This document shows positions 29,471 to 38,895 of a stretch of 64,000 nucleotides of DNA, piece after piece (the first letter of the stretch is position 1; each line of letters begins with the position of its first letter). A model generated the notes under the pieces. The model was not told the origin of the DNA and ran no database searches. It worked only from the letters and a program-made list of their open reading frames with translations. This DNA comes from Erythrobacter sp. SD-21 (GTDB lineage Bacteria > Pseudomonadota > Alphaproteobacteria > Sphingomonadales > Sphingomonadaceae), in assembly GCF_000181515.1 (NCBI RefSeq), contig NZ_ABCG01000001.1:637776-701775 (forward strand). Direction: 5' to 3'. The translations under genes and the position numbers were made by a program.

Positions 29471-31255
29471 ATGGCTTCTACCGCCCTTCCCCATATCTTT
29501 GGCGTGTCGCAATCGCTCACCGGCCGCGCTTGGCGCTGGCGTGGCGGCAACATGGATCTCGGTCAGGGGCACTTTGGCGATGCCGATGCGATCGTCCGGC
29601 AAATCCTGCTGGCGCGCGGCGTGGCGCAGGACGATCTCCAGCGCCATCTGTCGCCCACACTGCGCGATTTCCTGCCCGACCCGTCAGAGTTCAGCGACAT
29701 GGAAACCGCCGCCGACCGTATCGCGCAGGCGGTCCTGTCGAACGAGCGGATCACAATTTACGGCGATTACGACGTGGACGGGGCGACCAGTTCCGCCCTT
29801 CTCATCCGCCTGCTGCGCGATCTCGGTGTGGAGGCCGATTACTATATCCCTGACCGCCTGCTCGAAGGCTACGGGCCTTCGGGAGAGGCTCTGGTCAAGC
29901 TCGCCCAAGCGGGTTCCAGCCTGATCGTTACCGTCGATTGCGGCGCGATGGCGCATGAGGCGCTGGCCATGGCGAGCGATGCGGGCGTCGACGTGATCGT
30001 GGTCGACCATCACAAGTGCTCGCCCGAGCTGCCCCGCGCTGCTGCGCTGGTAAATCCGAACCGGCTCGATGAAAACGATCTTGCCGCCGCGCATGGCCAC
30101 CTTGCGGCAGTAGGGGTCGCCTTCCTTCTCGCCATCGCGCTCGTGCGGACATTACGCGGAAACGGCTACTTCGAGAACCACAAGGAGCCCGATCTCTTCG
30201 CCCTGCTCGACGTGGTGGCGCTCGGCACGGTGGCCGACGTCGCTGCCCTTCATGGGCTCAACCGCGCTTTCGTGGCGCAGGGCCTCAAGATCATGGGACG
30301 GCGCGACAATATCGGGATGGCGGCGCTGATCGACGCCAGCCGCCTGAAACGCGCACCTGCCTGTTCGGACCTCGGCTTTGCACTTGGACCGCGGATCAAC
30401 GCCGGAGGCCGGGTGGGCGAATCGACGCTGGGGGTTCGGCTGCTGACCACTCAGGACGCCGAGGAAGCGCAGCAGATCGCCGCGCAGCTCTCCGCCCTCA
30501 ACGAGGAACGCCGCGCGATCGAGGCGGAGGTCCAGCAGGCCGCCGAAGAACAGCTGGCCGCCCAGCACAACCGCGCCGTCCACGTGGTCGCTGCACGCGG
30601 ATGGCATCCGGGCGTGATCGGCATCGTTGCCGGGCGGATTAAGGAAAAGAGCGGCAAGCCCTCGCTGGTCATCGCGCTCGACGAGAATGGCGAAGGCAAG
30701 GGCTCTGGCCGCTCGATCCCGGGCGTTGACCTTGGCGCGGCGATCATCCGCGCGCGCGAAGAAGGCCTGCTGATCAAGGGCGGCGGGCACGCCATGGCCG
30801 CCGGACTGACCGTGGCGGAAGACAAGCTTGAAGCCTTCTCCGACTGGCTTGATGCGCATCTTGAAGGGCCCGTTTCGCGCGCGAGCGAGAATCGCGAGAT
30901 GCTGCTAGATCTTGCCGTGGCGCCGGGCGGCCTCACGCCCGACCTTGTGGAAGCGCTCGATCGCGGCGGTCCTTACGGCGTCGGCTGGCCCGGCCCACGC
31001 GTTGCGGTCGGCCCGGTACGGCTGGTCAAGTGCGATATCGTCGGTACCGACCACGTGCGCCTGATCGCTAGCGGAGAGGACGGGCGCAGCTTCAAGGGAA
31101 TCGCCTTCCGCGCCGCCGAGAGCGACATGGGCCAGGCCCTGCTCCACGGATCGCGCGGACGCCGGCTGTGGCTCGCAGGACGGGTCAAGATCGACGACTG
31201 GGGCAGCCGTCCGCAGGCCGAATTGCACCTTGAAGACGCCGCCTTTGCGGATTGA
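29471..31255 (+). CDS. recJ: Single-stranded-DNA-specific exonuclease RecJ
   Basis: RecJ, 594 residues, a 5'-3' ssDNA exonuclease in recombination and mismatch repair. The DHH phosphoesterase motifs are GDYDVDGATSS (motif I), VDCG and the eponymous VVDHHKC, and the DHHA1 domain has GGGHAMAAG. A C-terminal OB fold follows. The ATG at 29471 gives the usual start shortly before SLTGRAWRWR. It ends 85 bp before the tRNA-Glu pair. Confidence 0.95.
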   Translation: MASTALPHIFGVSQSLTGRAWRWRGGNMDLGQGHFGDADAIVRQILLARGVAQDDLQRHLSPTLRDFLPDPSEFSDMETAADRIAQAVLSNERITIYGDYDVDGATSSALLIRLLRDLGVEADYYIPDRLLEGYGPSGEALVKLAQAGSSLIVTVDCGAMAHEALAMASDAGVDVIVVDHHKCSPELPRAAALVNPNRLDENDLAAAHGHLAAVGVAFLLAIALVRTLRGNGYFENHKEPDLFALLDVVALGTVADVAALHGLNRAFVAQGLKIMGRRDNIGMAALIDASRLKRAPACSDLGFALGPRINAGGRVGESTLGVRLLTTQDAEEAQQIAAQLSALNEERRAIEAEVQQAAEEQLAAQHNRAVHVVAARGWHPGVIGIVAGRIKEKSGKPSLVIALDENGEGKGSGRSIPGVDLGAAIIRAREEGLLIKGGGHAMAAGLTVAEDKLEAFSDWLDAHLEGPVSRASENREMLLDLAVAPGGLTPDLVEALDRGGPYGVGWPGPRVAVGPVRLVKCDIVGTDHVRLIASGEDGRSFKGIAFRAAESDMGQALLHGSRGRRLWLAGRVKIDDWGSRPQAELHLEDAAFAD

Positions 31256-31278
31256 TCGCCTTCTCGCCCATTTGAGGG

Positions 31279-31307
31279 TTGACGCTGCGAACGCTCCCGC
31301 CTAATTG
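31279..31307 (+). promoter_or_regulatory. Possible promoter of the tRNA-Glu pair
   Basis: TTGACG (31279-31284) is followed after 17 bp by TAATTG (31302-31307), about 34 bp before the first tRNA. The -35 is strong and the -10 weak; the GC-rich stretch after it is usual for stable-RNA promoters. Confidence 0.35.
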
Positions 31308-31340
31308 CGCCGCCACGCCACCGACCCCGCTGGGGGCTGT

Positions 31341-31415
31341 GGCCCGTTCGTCTAGCGGTTAGGACGCGGCCCTTTCACGGCTGAAACACGGGTTCGATTC
31401 CCGTACGGGTCACCA
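31341..31415 (+). tRNA. tRNA-Glu (TTC), copy 1
   Basis: Complete cloverleaf: acceptor GGCCCGT pairs with ACGGGTC (one G-U), the anticodon loop CTTTCAC has anticodon TTC, the T-loop is TTCGATT, the discriminator base is A and CCA is encoded. It is identical to the second copy 125 bp downstream. Confidence 0.97.
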
Positions 31416-31465
31416 TCGGTGGTGTTATTGCATAAGCAATTCGCACAAAGTGCCACTTTTCGTGT

Positions 31466-31540
31466 GGCCCGTTCGTCTAGCGGTTAGGACGCGGCCCTTT
31501 CACGGCTGAAACACGGGTTCGATTCCCGTACGGGTCACCA
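31466..31540 (+). tRNA. tRNA-Glu (TTC), copy 2
   Basis: All 75 bases, including the encoded CCA, are identical to copy 1. The two are separated by 50 bp of unrelated sequence, so they form a tandem duplicate probably cotranscribed from one promoter. Confidence 0.97.
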
Positions 31541-31608
31541 GCACTCTCATGACAATTCGCATGGCGCACTAGCGCGGAGCCGAGAGGCTCGCTAAGCGCG
31601 TGCCCGAA

Positions 31609-32787
31609 ATGAGCGAACGCCCCTTCCCCTGGTCCGCATTTGCGCTGGCGATCGCGACGGCAATCGGTCTCATGGCCCTGGGCCTTCCCACCCTTCCCAT
31701 AGTGTTGATGCTGCTGGTCTGGGCCGGGTCGCTCTGGTTGGTCGGCTCTACACCTCCCCCGCCCGAACAGGAAAAGGGCAAGTCCGGCATTTCCCGCGAT
31801 ACGATGGGCGATCTGTTCGAGCATTCCGAAGCGCCGGTGATCGTGACCGAAAACGCTCGCGTCATTATCGCCAACCTTGCCGCGCGTCGCCTGCTGGGCG
31901 CGCATATCCTCGGGCAGGACGTGCGCATGGCGCTGCGCCAGCCCGAGGCCGTGCGGCTGCTCGAAGGCAACGAGGACGGCGCAGCCGTCATCCGCGGGCT
32001 ATCACGGCGACGCGACATCTGGCGGCTCAATCACAAGAAGCTCGACGGCGGGATGGCGATCGTCGAGCTGGTCAACAAGACCGCCGAGGCCGACATCAGC
32101 CGCGCGCATACGGACTTCGTCGCCAACGCCAGCCACGAACTTCGCACGCCACTGTCCTCCATCCTCGGCTATGTCGAAACGCTGCGTGAGGATGTGAACG
32201 ATTTCGATCCCAAGATGGGCGACAAGTTCCTCGCCACCATCCAGCGCGAAGGGCAGCGTCTCCAGCAGCTGATCAGCGATCTCATGTCGCTGTCGCGGAT
32301 CGAGGCCGAGAAACACGATCTGCCCGACACCACGCTCGAACTGGGTGCCCTGATGGACCGCGCCGCGCGCGACGTAGCGGGCGATCGGGTGGAGCGGCTC
32401 GATATCGAGGCCCATGGCGAGTTTCACGTCTGCGGCGACGAGCAGCAACTCGAACAGCTTGTTCGCAATCTCGTCGACAACGCGCTTAAATACGGCGCGG
32501 CGGACGAGCAGGTTACCGTGCGCCTGCAACCGCGCGGGGACAAGCGCGTCATGCTTTCGGTGCAGGACCGTGGCGGCGGGATTGCACCCGAACACCTCCC
32601 GCACCTCACCCGGCGTTTCTATAGAACAGATCCGGGCCGCAGCCGCGCTTCGGGCGGCACGGGCCTTGGTCTCGCCATCGTGAAGCACATCGTCGAACGC
32701 CACCGCGGGAAGCTCGCAATCGACAGCGTTCTGGGCGAAGGCACGCGCATCAAGGTGACGCTCCCGCTGGCGCAGGCCGAGTTGTAA
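31609..32787 (+). CDS. phoR: Phosphate regulon sensor histidine kinase
   Basis: A PhoR-type sensor kinase, 392 residues, with two N-terminal membrane segments (about 8-50), a PAS-like region (60-160), HisKA with SHELRTPLSS carrying the phospho-accepting His, and a HATPase domain with the N-box LVDNALKYG, DRGGGI and GGTGLGLAIV. The assignment to PhoR follows from its position before the pst-phoU-phoB genes. A GTG three codons upstream (31600) is an alternative start; neither has a strong ribosome-binding site. No Pho box is recognisable before it. Confidence 0.9.
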   Translation: MSERPFPWSAFALAIATAIGLMALGLPTLPIVLMLLVWAGSLWLVGSTPPPPEQEKGKSGISRDTMGDLFEHSEAPVIVTENARVIIANLAARRLLGAHILGQDVRMALRQPEAVRLLEGNEDGAAVIRGLSRRRDIWRLNHKKLDGGMAIVELVNKTAEADISRAHTDFVANASHELRTPLSSILGYVETLREDVNDFDPKMGDKFLATIQREGQRLQQLISDLMSLSRIEAEKHDLPDTTLELGALMDRAARDVAGDRVERLDIEAHGEFHVCGDEQQLEQLVRNLVDNALKYGAADEQVTVRLQPRGDKRVMLSVQDRGGGIAPEHLPHLTRRFYRTDPGRSRASGGTGLGLAIVKHIVERHRGKLAIDSVLGEGTRIKVTLPLAQAEL

Positions 32788-32815
32788 TTTAATTATAATC
32801 GCTGGAAATCATACG

Positions 32816-32831
32816 CTTGCCGAGTGGCAAG
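32816..32831 (+). terminator. Small stem-loop after phoR
   Basis: CTTGCC-gagt-GGCAAG, a perfect 6-bp stem with a tetraloop followed by gtttg, lies 29 bp after the phoR stop and 17 bp before the Pho-box array. It may separate phoR transcription from the porin promoter. The U-run is short, so support is modest. Confidence 0.35.
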
Positions 32832-32847
32832 GTTTGTGCGCACGCAA

Positions 32848-32876
32848 CTGTCACATTCCTGTAATCGACTGGTCAT
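32848..32876 (+). promoter_or_regulatory. Pho box of the porin gene
   Basis: Three direct repeats at exact 11-bp spacing: CTGTCAC-N4-CTGTAAT-N4-TGGTCAT, 41 bp before the porin start. This fits the PhoB-binding Pho box (CTGTCAT-like units, 11-bp period). It implies induction by PhoB-P under phosphate starvation. Confidence 0.75.
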
Positions 32877-32917
32877 AGAGGCGACTTCGGATCGTAACCT
32901 TCTAAGGGATTCGTAAC

Positions 32918-34273
32918 ATGAAGACCGCTTCGAAGCTCTCCGTGATTGCGGCGGCCATGAGCTGCACCATCGCAACCCCGGTGTTTGCGCAGGACGCCAC
33001 TGCCGCCCCGACCGCTGAAGATGAACTCGCCGCAATGCGCGCGCAGCTCCAGGCGCTCGTCAGCCGCATCGACCAGCTCGAAACCGAACTGGAGCAGACC
33101 CAGGCAGCCCAGACCGACCAGGACGCAGTGATCGCGGCAAATGCCGAAGCGGTCGCCCAGCCCGGGCCCGAAGCCAAGCCATCTGCCGAACTTCGGAAGA
33201 GCGGCTGGAGCTTCAAGCCCCGCGGTCGCTTGATGTTCGATGCTGGCACCGTGAACGCGCCCGAATCGGTCGATGCCGACACCGGCTTCGGCAACGAAGT
33301 GCGCCGCGCACGCCTTGGCGCTTCGGGCGATCTGCCCGGCGGCTTCGGCTACAAGTTCGAGCTCGACTTCGCCGGTAACGAAGTCGAAGCGGCCGACGCC
33401 ATCCTCACCTATGAAGACGGCGATTTCGAAGTCACCGTGGGTCACCACAACAACTTCCAGTCGCTGGAAGAGCTGACCAGCTCGCTGCACACCAGCTTCA
33501 TCGAGCGCGCCGCCTTCACCGACGCCTTCGGCTTCGAGCGCCGCATCGGTCTGTCGGCGAGCTATGAAGCTGGCATCGTCTTGGCCCAGGCAGGCGTCTT
33601 CACCGACAACTTCGACGATACCGGGACCGACAATCGCGGCGTCGACGGCCGCCTGGTCATAATGCCAAAGCTCGGCAACACTCAGCTGCACTTCGGCGGT
33701 TCGCTGCACTATAACGAGCTCGGCGAAGACGATGCCACCGTGCGCTATCGCCAGCGTCCGCTCGTGCACTTTACCTCGACCCGCTTCGTGAACACCGGCA
33801 ACCTTGGTGCCGACAGCGAATTCGGCGCCGGTCTCGAAGCCGCAGCCATCGCCGGCCCGTTCCACGCCGTGGCCGAAGGCTTCTGGCAGAACGTCGACAT
33901 CCCGCTTTCCGAAAACCCGACCTTCTTCGGCGGCTATGCCGAGATCGGCTACTTCCTCACCGGCGGCGACACACGCGCCTACAAGGGCGGCAAGTTCGAC
34001 CGCACCAAGCCCGCCAACCCAGTCGGCGAAAGCGGATTCGGTTCGCTGCAGTTCAACCTGCGCTACGACCACCTCGACCTCAACGACGCCGGCATCCTCG
34101 GCGGCGTGCAGGATGGCTACCAGGCCTCGCTCGTCTGGAAGCCCACCGACTACACGCTCTTCAGCGTGAATTACGGCCGGATGGACTACAAGGACGCAGC
34201 CATCCCGACCGCCGACGGCGACACCGATTACGGCGTCGATGCCTTCGGTGTGCGCGCACAGGTCGATTTCTGA
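32918..34273 (+). CDS. OprO/OprP-like phosphate-selective porin
   Basis: A 451-residue outer-membrane porin. A signal peptide ends at VFAQ (about residue 24). A coiled-coil stretch (AAMRAQLQALVSRIDQLETELEQTQ, roughly 35-65) precedes the barrel, as in trimeric porins, and the barrel ends in Phe (VRAQVDF). The family is Porin_O_P. Anion or phosphate selectivity is inferred from the family, the Pho box upstream and the location between phoR and pstS. Confidence 0.88.
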   Translation: MKTASKLSVIAAAMSCTIATPVFAQDATAAPTAEDELAAMRAQLQALVSRIDQLETELEQTQAAQTDQDAVIAANAEAVAQPGPEAKPSAELRKSGWSFKPRGRLMFDAGTVNAPESVDADTGFGNEVRRARLGASGDLPGGFGYKFELDFAGNEVEAADAILTYEDGDFEVTVGHHNNFQSLEELTSSLHTSFIERAAFTDAFGFERRIGLSASYEAGIVLAQAGVFTDNFDDTGTDNRGVDGRLVIMPKLGNTQLHFGGSLHYNELGEDDATVRYRQRPLVHFTSTRFVNTGNLGADSEFGAGLEAAAIAGPFHAVAEGFWQNVDIPLSENPTFFGGYAEIGYFLTGGDTRAYKGGKFDRTKPANPVGESGFGSLQFNLRYDHLDLNDAGILGGVQDGYQASLVWKPTDYTLFSVNYGRMDYKDAAIPTADGDTDYGVDAFGVRAQVDF

Positions 34274-34288
34274 TCCCAATGCCGTTAT

Positions 34289-34318
34289 GGGGCCGCCAAC
34301 CACAGATTCGGTGGCCCC
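34289..34318 (+). terminator. Stem-loop after the porin gene
   Basis: GGGGCCGCC pairs with GGTGGCCCC (9 bp, one G-U) around a 12-nt loop, 16 bp after the porin stop. There is no U-run. It could weaken read-through into pstS. Confidence 0.4.
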
Positions 34319-34325
34319 GTAGCGA

Positions 34326-34354
34326 AAGTCACACTCTTGTCGTCAACACGTAAC
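34326..34354 (+). promoter_or_regulatory. Pho box of the pst operon
   Basis: AAGTCAC-N4-TTGTCGT-N4-ACGTAAC: three units with GTC/GTA cores 11 bp apart, in register with the porin Pho box, 49 bp before the pstS start. The units are weaker than those at the porin, but the periodicity is exact. Confidence 0.6.
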
Positions 34355-34403
34355 ATTATCGCGCTCTTGCGCGGCTAGTGGACACCAAAGGGGTACCCTA
34401 AGA

Positions 34404-35453
34404 ATGACCAAGACTTTCAAATTCGCTCTCGCGGCCGCTTCGGCCCTGAGCCTCGCCGCTTGCGGCGGAAACGATGCCGGTGGCGGCGCCTCGCGCGACC
34501 AGATCAAGGCCGTCGGCTCCTCGACCGTCTATCCCTTCGCCAAGGCCGTTTCGGAAACCTTCACCCGCTCGAACCCCGACTTCAAGTCGCCAATCATCGA
34601 ATCGACCGGCACGGGCGGCGGCATGAAGCTGTTCTGCGCCGGTGTGGGCGCCGAAACGCCCGACATTGCGAACGCCTCGCGTCGCATGAAGGCCAGCGAG
34701 TTCGAGACCTGCCAGCAGAACGGCGTGACCGACGTCATCGAAATCCAGGTCGGCCTCGACGGGATTGCGCTGGCTTCGGCCAAGGGCGGCATCACCATGA
34801 ACCTGACGCCCAAGATGGTCTATGAAGCCATCGCAGCGCGTCCCTATGGCGAAGAGCAGACGAACCAGAAGTGGTCAGACGTCGACTCTTCGCTGCCGGA
34901 TGTCGATATTCTCGTTTATGGTCCGCCGAGCACTTCGGGCACGCGTGATGCGCTCAAGGAACTGATCCTCGAAGTCGGCTGCGACACCAACGCCGAAATG
35001 AAGGCGCTGAAGGACAGCGACGAAGATCAGCACGCCCAGCTCTGCACCGAAGTGCGCAGCGACGGCGCCTATGTCGATCAGGGCGAGCAGGACAACCTGA
35101 TCGTGCAGAAGATCGAAGGTAACCCCAATGCTGTGGGTATCTTTGGCTATTCCTATCTTGAGGAAAACGCCGACAAGGTGCAGGGCCTCAACATGAACGG
35201 CGTTGCTCCCACCTATGAGAACATCGCCAGCTTCGAATATCCCGGCGCGCGTCCGCTCTATGTTTACGTCAAGAAGGCCCACCTCGATGCCATCCCCGGC
35301 CTCAAGGAATTTCTCGGCCAGTGGACCACTATGTGGAACCGTGATGGCGAACTCGCCAAGATCGGCCTCGTGGCAAACCCCGATGACGTTATGGCCCGCT
35401 CGATGTCGGCCGCCACAAACTACGACACGCTCGACGGCTCCGAGCTTAAGTAA
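34404..35453 (+). CDS. pstS: Phosphate ABC transporter substrate-binding lipoprotein
   Basis: PstS-type binding protein, 349 residues. A lipobox LAAC (cleavage before C20) marks it as a lipoprotein. The phosphate-binding segments are GSSTVYPFAKAVSE (about 38-51), ESTGTGGGMKLFC, IANASRRMK and PPSTSGTRDALKE. It delivers phosphate to PstC/PstA in the inner membrane. It opens the pst operon, 16 bp before pstC. Confidence 0.95.
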   Translation: MTKTFKFALAAASALSLAACGGNDAGGGASRDQIKAVGSSTVYPFAKAVSETFTRSNPDFKSPIIESTGTGGGMKLFCAGVGAETPDIANASRRMKASEFETCQQNGVTDVIEIQVGLDGIALASAKGGITMNLTPKMVYEAIAARPYGEEQTNQKWSDVDSSLPDVDILVYGPPSTSGTRDALKELILEVGCDTNAEMKALKDSDEDQHAQLCTEVRSDGAYVDQGEQDNLIVQKIEGNPNAVGIFGYSYLEENADKVQGLNMNGVAPTYENIASFEYPGARPLYVYVKKAHLDAIPGLKEFLGQWTTMWNRDGELAKIGLVANPDDVMARSMSAATNYDTLDGSELK

Positions 35454-35469
35454 GGACTAAGCACGCACG

Positions 35470-36855
35470 ATGTCGCCGACCCTCCTGCTTCTCCTGGCCC
35501 TGGGGCTCGGGCTCGCCGGTTGGTTGGCGGCTCGTGCACGTGCGTGGTCCTTCCGGCGTGCCAGCCCCGACGGGCGGCTGGCAAGCCTCCCCAGCTATCA
35601 CGCATGGTACGTGGCGCTGTGGACCGTTCTGCCCGTCCTGATTTTTGTCGGGGTGTGGAGCGCGATTGCGCCCGGCCTCGTCACCCAGTCGGTCTTGGCC
35701 ACGCCTGCGGCTGACCAGCTGCCGGCCTTCGGCTTCCAGCGCCAGACCATCCTCAACGAAGCGCGCGCGGTCGCGACCGGCGCATCACAGGGCGTTTTCA
35801 ACCCGCTCGCCCGCGAATTCGTCGAGCCCTATCGCGAGGCAATCAGCCGTTATAACTGGATCGGCATCATCGTCACGCTGGCGATCGCCTTCCTCGGCGG
35901 CGTTTGGGCCTTCCTGCGCCTGAAACCCGATTTTGCCGCGCGCAACCGCGTGGAAAAGATCGTCATGGCGATCCTGCTCGGTGCATCGCTGGTCGCCATC
36001 CTGACCACGCTCGGGATCTTCGTCAGCCTCGTCTTCGAGACCATCCGTTTCTTCGGCATGGTCAACCCGATCGACTTCCTGTTCGGCACCCATTGGGCAC
36101 CCGACCCGATGGCCAATGCGGAAAATCCGGACCCCACCCGCTACGGTGCGATCCCGCTGTTCTGGGGCACGCTCTTCATCGGCGCGATCATCGCCATGAT
36201 CGTCGCCATCCCGCTCGGCCTGATGAGCGCAATCTACCTCACGCAATACGCCAACCCCAAGCTGCGCGCCTGGGTGAAGCCTGCGCTCGAAATCCTCGCT
36301 GGTGTCCCGACCGTGGTCTATGGCTATTTCGCCGCGCTCACGATTGCCCCGGCAATCCGCGATTTCGCGATCTCGCTGGGCGCTTCCTCCGCCTCGAGCG
36401 AGAGTGCGCTGGCCGCAGGTCTCGTCATGGGCGTGATGATCATTCCTTTCGTCTCCTCGATGGCAGACGACAGCATCGCCGCCGTGCCGCAGGCCATGCG
36501 TGATGGCAGCCTTGCCATGGGTGCGACCACCAACGAGACCATCCGCCGTGTGATCGTGCCTGCCGCGCTGCCGGGCATCGTGGCGGGCGTAATGCTGGCG
36601 ATCAGCCGCGCCATCGGCGAAACGATGATCGTTGTGATGGCGGCCTCGACCGCCGCCAATCTCAGCGCCAATCCGCTCGATTCCATGACCACGGTGACCG
36701 TCCAGATCGTCGCCATGCTGACCGGTGAAGGCAGCTTCGACCATCCGGCAACGCTTAGCGCGTTCGCTCTTGGCTTCGTGCTGTTCCTCGTCACCCTCGG
36801 TCTCAACTTCATCGCCCTGCGCGTCGTGAAGAGGTTCCGCGAAGCTTATGAGTGA
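35470..36855 (+). CDS. pstC: Phosphate ABC transporter permease PstC
   Basis: PstC, 461 residues, longer than the E. coli protein (about 320) because of an N-terminal extension with extra membrane segments and a periplasmic stretch (about residues 1-155), as seen in many alphaproteobacteria. The permease core with the EAA-like loop AMRDGSLAMGATTNETIRRVIVPAALPGI is near residue 340-370. It overlaps pstA by 8 nt. Confidence 0.95.
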   Translation: MSPTLLLLLALGLGLAGWLAARARAWSFRRASPDGRLASLPSYHAWYVALWTVLPVLIFVGVWSAIAPGLVTQSVLATPAADQLPAFGFQRQTILNEARAVATGASQGVFNPLAREFVEPYREAISRYNWIGIIVTLAIAFLGGVWAFLRLKPDFAARNRVEKIVMAILLGASLVAILTTLGIFVSLVFETIRFFGMVNPIDFLFGTHWAPDPMANAENPDPTRYGAIPLFWGTLFIGAIIAMIVAIPLGLMSAIYLTQYANPKLRAWVKPALEILAGVPTVVYGYFAALTIAPAIRDFAISLGASSASSESALAAGLVMGVMIIPFVSSMADDSIAAVPQAMRDGSLAMGATTNETIRRVIVPAALPGIVAGVMLAISRAIGETMIVVMAASTAANLSANPLDSMTTVTVQIVAMLTGEGSFDHPATLSAFALGFVLFLVTLGLNFIALRVVKRFREAYE

Positions 36856-38098
36856 GCAAATCGCCCCCACGCGCACGCACGTTTTCGAGGCGCGGCTGAA
36901 AAAGCGCTATGCAGCCGAAAAGCGGTTCAAGGCCATGGGTCTTACCGCCATCCTATTCTCCGTTGCGGTGCTGATATACCTGCTCGGCTCGATGACGATC
37001 AATGGCATCAGCGGCTTCCAGCGCGCCGAAGTGGCCGTGCCGATCGACTTCACGCAGGCCGGTATCTCCGCCGATCCTTCCGTCATGGGCACCTCGCAGG
37101 CGATGCAGTCGCTCGAAGCGCAGGGCCTGCGCGACGTGGTGCAGTATTTCGCGGTCGAGGAACTGGGCGAAGCGGGCGCGGAAGAAATCGGCACGCAGGC
37201 CTGGCGCGATGTTGCCGCCGCCATTTCGGCCGACCCCGGGATCGTCCAGCGACAGGAAACCTTCTGGATACCGGCCAGCGCCGATCTTGCCCAAGGCCTC
37301 GCGGGCGAAGGCTCTGCGGAGATGCAGGCGCTCGCCTCGCAGCTTGCCGACGAGGGCAAACTCGCCAAGAATTTCGACGCTGGCTTCTTCTCCCGCGCCG
37401 ACGCCACCAACCCGCAGCAGGTGGGCATCTGGGGTGCGCTCAAGGGCTCGATCCTGACGATGATCGTCACGCTCGCCCTTGCTTTCCCGATCGGCGTTCT
37501 GGCCGCGCTCTACCTCGAAGAGTACGCGCCAAAGAACCGGTGGACCGACCTCATCGAACTGTCGATCAACAACCTCGCCGCCGTGCCTTCGATCATCTTC
37601 GGCCTGCTTGGCCTGGCGGTTTTCCTGACCATTTTCCCAAGCTATCGTTCGGCCCCGCTGATCGGCGGCATGACCCTCGCGCTGATGACCATGCCGGTTA
37701 TCGTGATCGCCGGTCGAAACGCCATCAAGGCTGTGCCGCCCAGCATCCGCGACGGTGCACTGGCCGTCGGCGCTTCGCCCGTGCAGGTGGTCTTCCACCA
37801 CGTCCTTCCGCTCGCACTGCCCGGTATCCTGACCGGCACGATCATCGGCATGGCCCGTGCGCTGGGTGAAACCGCGCCGCTGCTGATGATCGGCATGCGC
37901 GCCTTCGTAGCCAGCCCGCCGGACAGCTTCACCGCGCCGGCCACCGTTCTGCCGATGCAAATTTTCCTTTGGTCCGATGAAATTGACCGCGGTTTCGTGG
38001 AGCGCACCAGCGCTGCTATCATCGTCCTCTTGGCGTTCCTCCTCGTGATGAACGGCCTCGCCATCTACCTGCGCAACAAGTTCGAGAAAAAGTGGTGA
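36848..38098 (+). CDS. pstA: Phosphate ABC transporter permease PstA
   Basis: PstA, 416 residues. A first membrane segment (about 34-55) is followed by a long periplasmic insertion (55-190, DUF3333-like) and the permease domain with the conserved [29 protein letters not shown] loop. The N-terminal extension parallels that of PstC. It overlaps pstB by about 7 nt. Confidence 0.95.
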   Translation: MSEQIAPTRTHVFEARLKKRYAAEKRFKAMGLTAILFSVAVLIYLLGSMTINGISGFQRAEVAVPIDFTQAGISADPSVMGTSQAMQSLEAQGLRDVVQYFAVEELGEAGAEEIGTQAWRDVAAAISADPGIVQRQETFWIPASADLAQGLAGEGSAEMQALASQLADEGKLAKNFDAGFFSRADATNPQQVGIWGALKGSILTMIVTLALAFPIGVLAALYLEEYAPKNRWTDLIELSINNLAAVPSIIFGLLGLAVFLTIFPSYRSAPLIGGMTLALMTMPVIVIAGRNAIKAVPPSIRDGALAVGASPVQVVFHHVLPLALPGILTGTIIGMARALGETAPLLMIGMRAFVASPPDSFTAPATVLPMQIFLWSDEIDRGFVERTSAAIIVLLAFLLVMNGLAIYLRNKFEKKW

Positions 38099-38883
38099 CC
38101 GTAGTCCATCCCAACCTGACCGACACCGACGCCAAGATGAGCGCGCGCGATGTCAGCGTGTTCTACGGCGACAAGAAGGCGATCGACGACGTCTCGATCG
38201 ACATACCGACGAAATACGTCACAGCCTTCATCGGCCCCTCGGGCTGCGGCAAGTCGACCTTCCTGCGCACGCTCAATCGCATGAATGACACGATCCCCTC
38301 GGCCCGTGTCGAAGGCGAGATCACGCTCGATGGCGACAACATCTACAGCCCCAAGCTCGACGTCGTGCAGCTTCGTGCCCGCGTCGGCATGGTGTTCCAG
38401 AAGCCGAACCCCTTCCCCAAATCGATCTACGACAACATCGCCTACGGCCCCAAGATCCACGGTCTCGCCGAAGGCAGGGACGAGCTCGACGCGGTGGTCG
38501 AAAAGTCGCTTCGCCGCGCCGGTCTGTGGGAAGAGGTCAAGGATCGCCTGCAGGACAGCGGCACTGCGCTTTCGGGCGGCCAGCAGCAGCGCCTGTGCAT
38601 CGCGCGTGCCATCGCAGTCGATCCCGAAGTGATCCTGATGGACGAACCCTGCTCGGCGCTCGACCCGATCGCAACCGCCAAGATCGAGGAACTGATCGAC
38701 GAATTGAACGGTCGTTATGCGATCGTTATCGTTACGCACTCGATGCAGCAGGCGGCCCGTGTTAGCCAGCGCACCGCCTTCTTCCACCTTGGAAAGATGG
38801 TGGAATATGGCCGGACTTCTGACATATTCACCAATCCGATCGAACAGCGCACGCAGGATTACATCACCGGGCGCTACGGATAA
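38092..38883 (+). CDS. pstB: Phosphate ABC transporter ATP-binding protein
   Basis: PstB, 263 residues. Walker [10 protein letters not shown], the PstB-specific [13 protein letters not shown], signature [14 protein letters not shown], Walker [14 protein letters not shown] and the switch His in [12 protein letters not shown] are all present. GTG at 38092 is used as start; GTG at 38095 is equally possible. It is followed by phoU after 12 bp. Confidence 0.96.
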   Translation: MVTVVHPNLTDTDAKMSARDVSVFYGDKKAIDDVSIDIPTKYVTAFIGPSGCGKSTFLRTLNRMNDTIPSARVEGEITLDGDNIYSPKLDVVQLRARVGMVFQKPNPFPKSIYDNIAYGPKIHGLAEGRDELDAVVEKSLRRAGLWEEVKDRLQDSGTALSGGQQQRLCIARAIAVDPEVILMDEPCSALDPIATAKIEELIDELNGRYAIVIVTHSMQQAARVSQRTAFFHLGKMVEYGRTSDIFTNPIEQRTQDYITGRYG

Positions 38884-38895
38884 GGCTTTGAGAAA

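Noticed and set aside
31541..31608. Possible Pho box before phoR
   Set aside because: Only scattered CAT/GAC matches without the 11-bp period seen at the other three sites.
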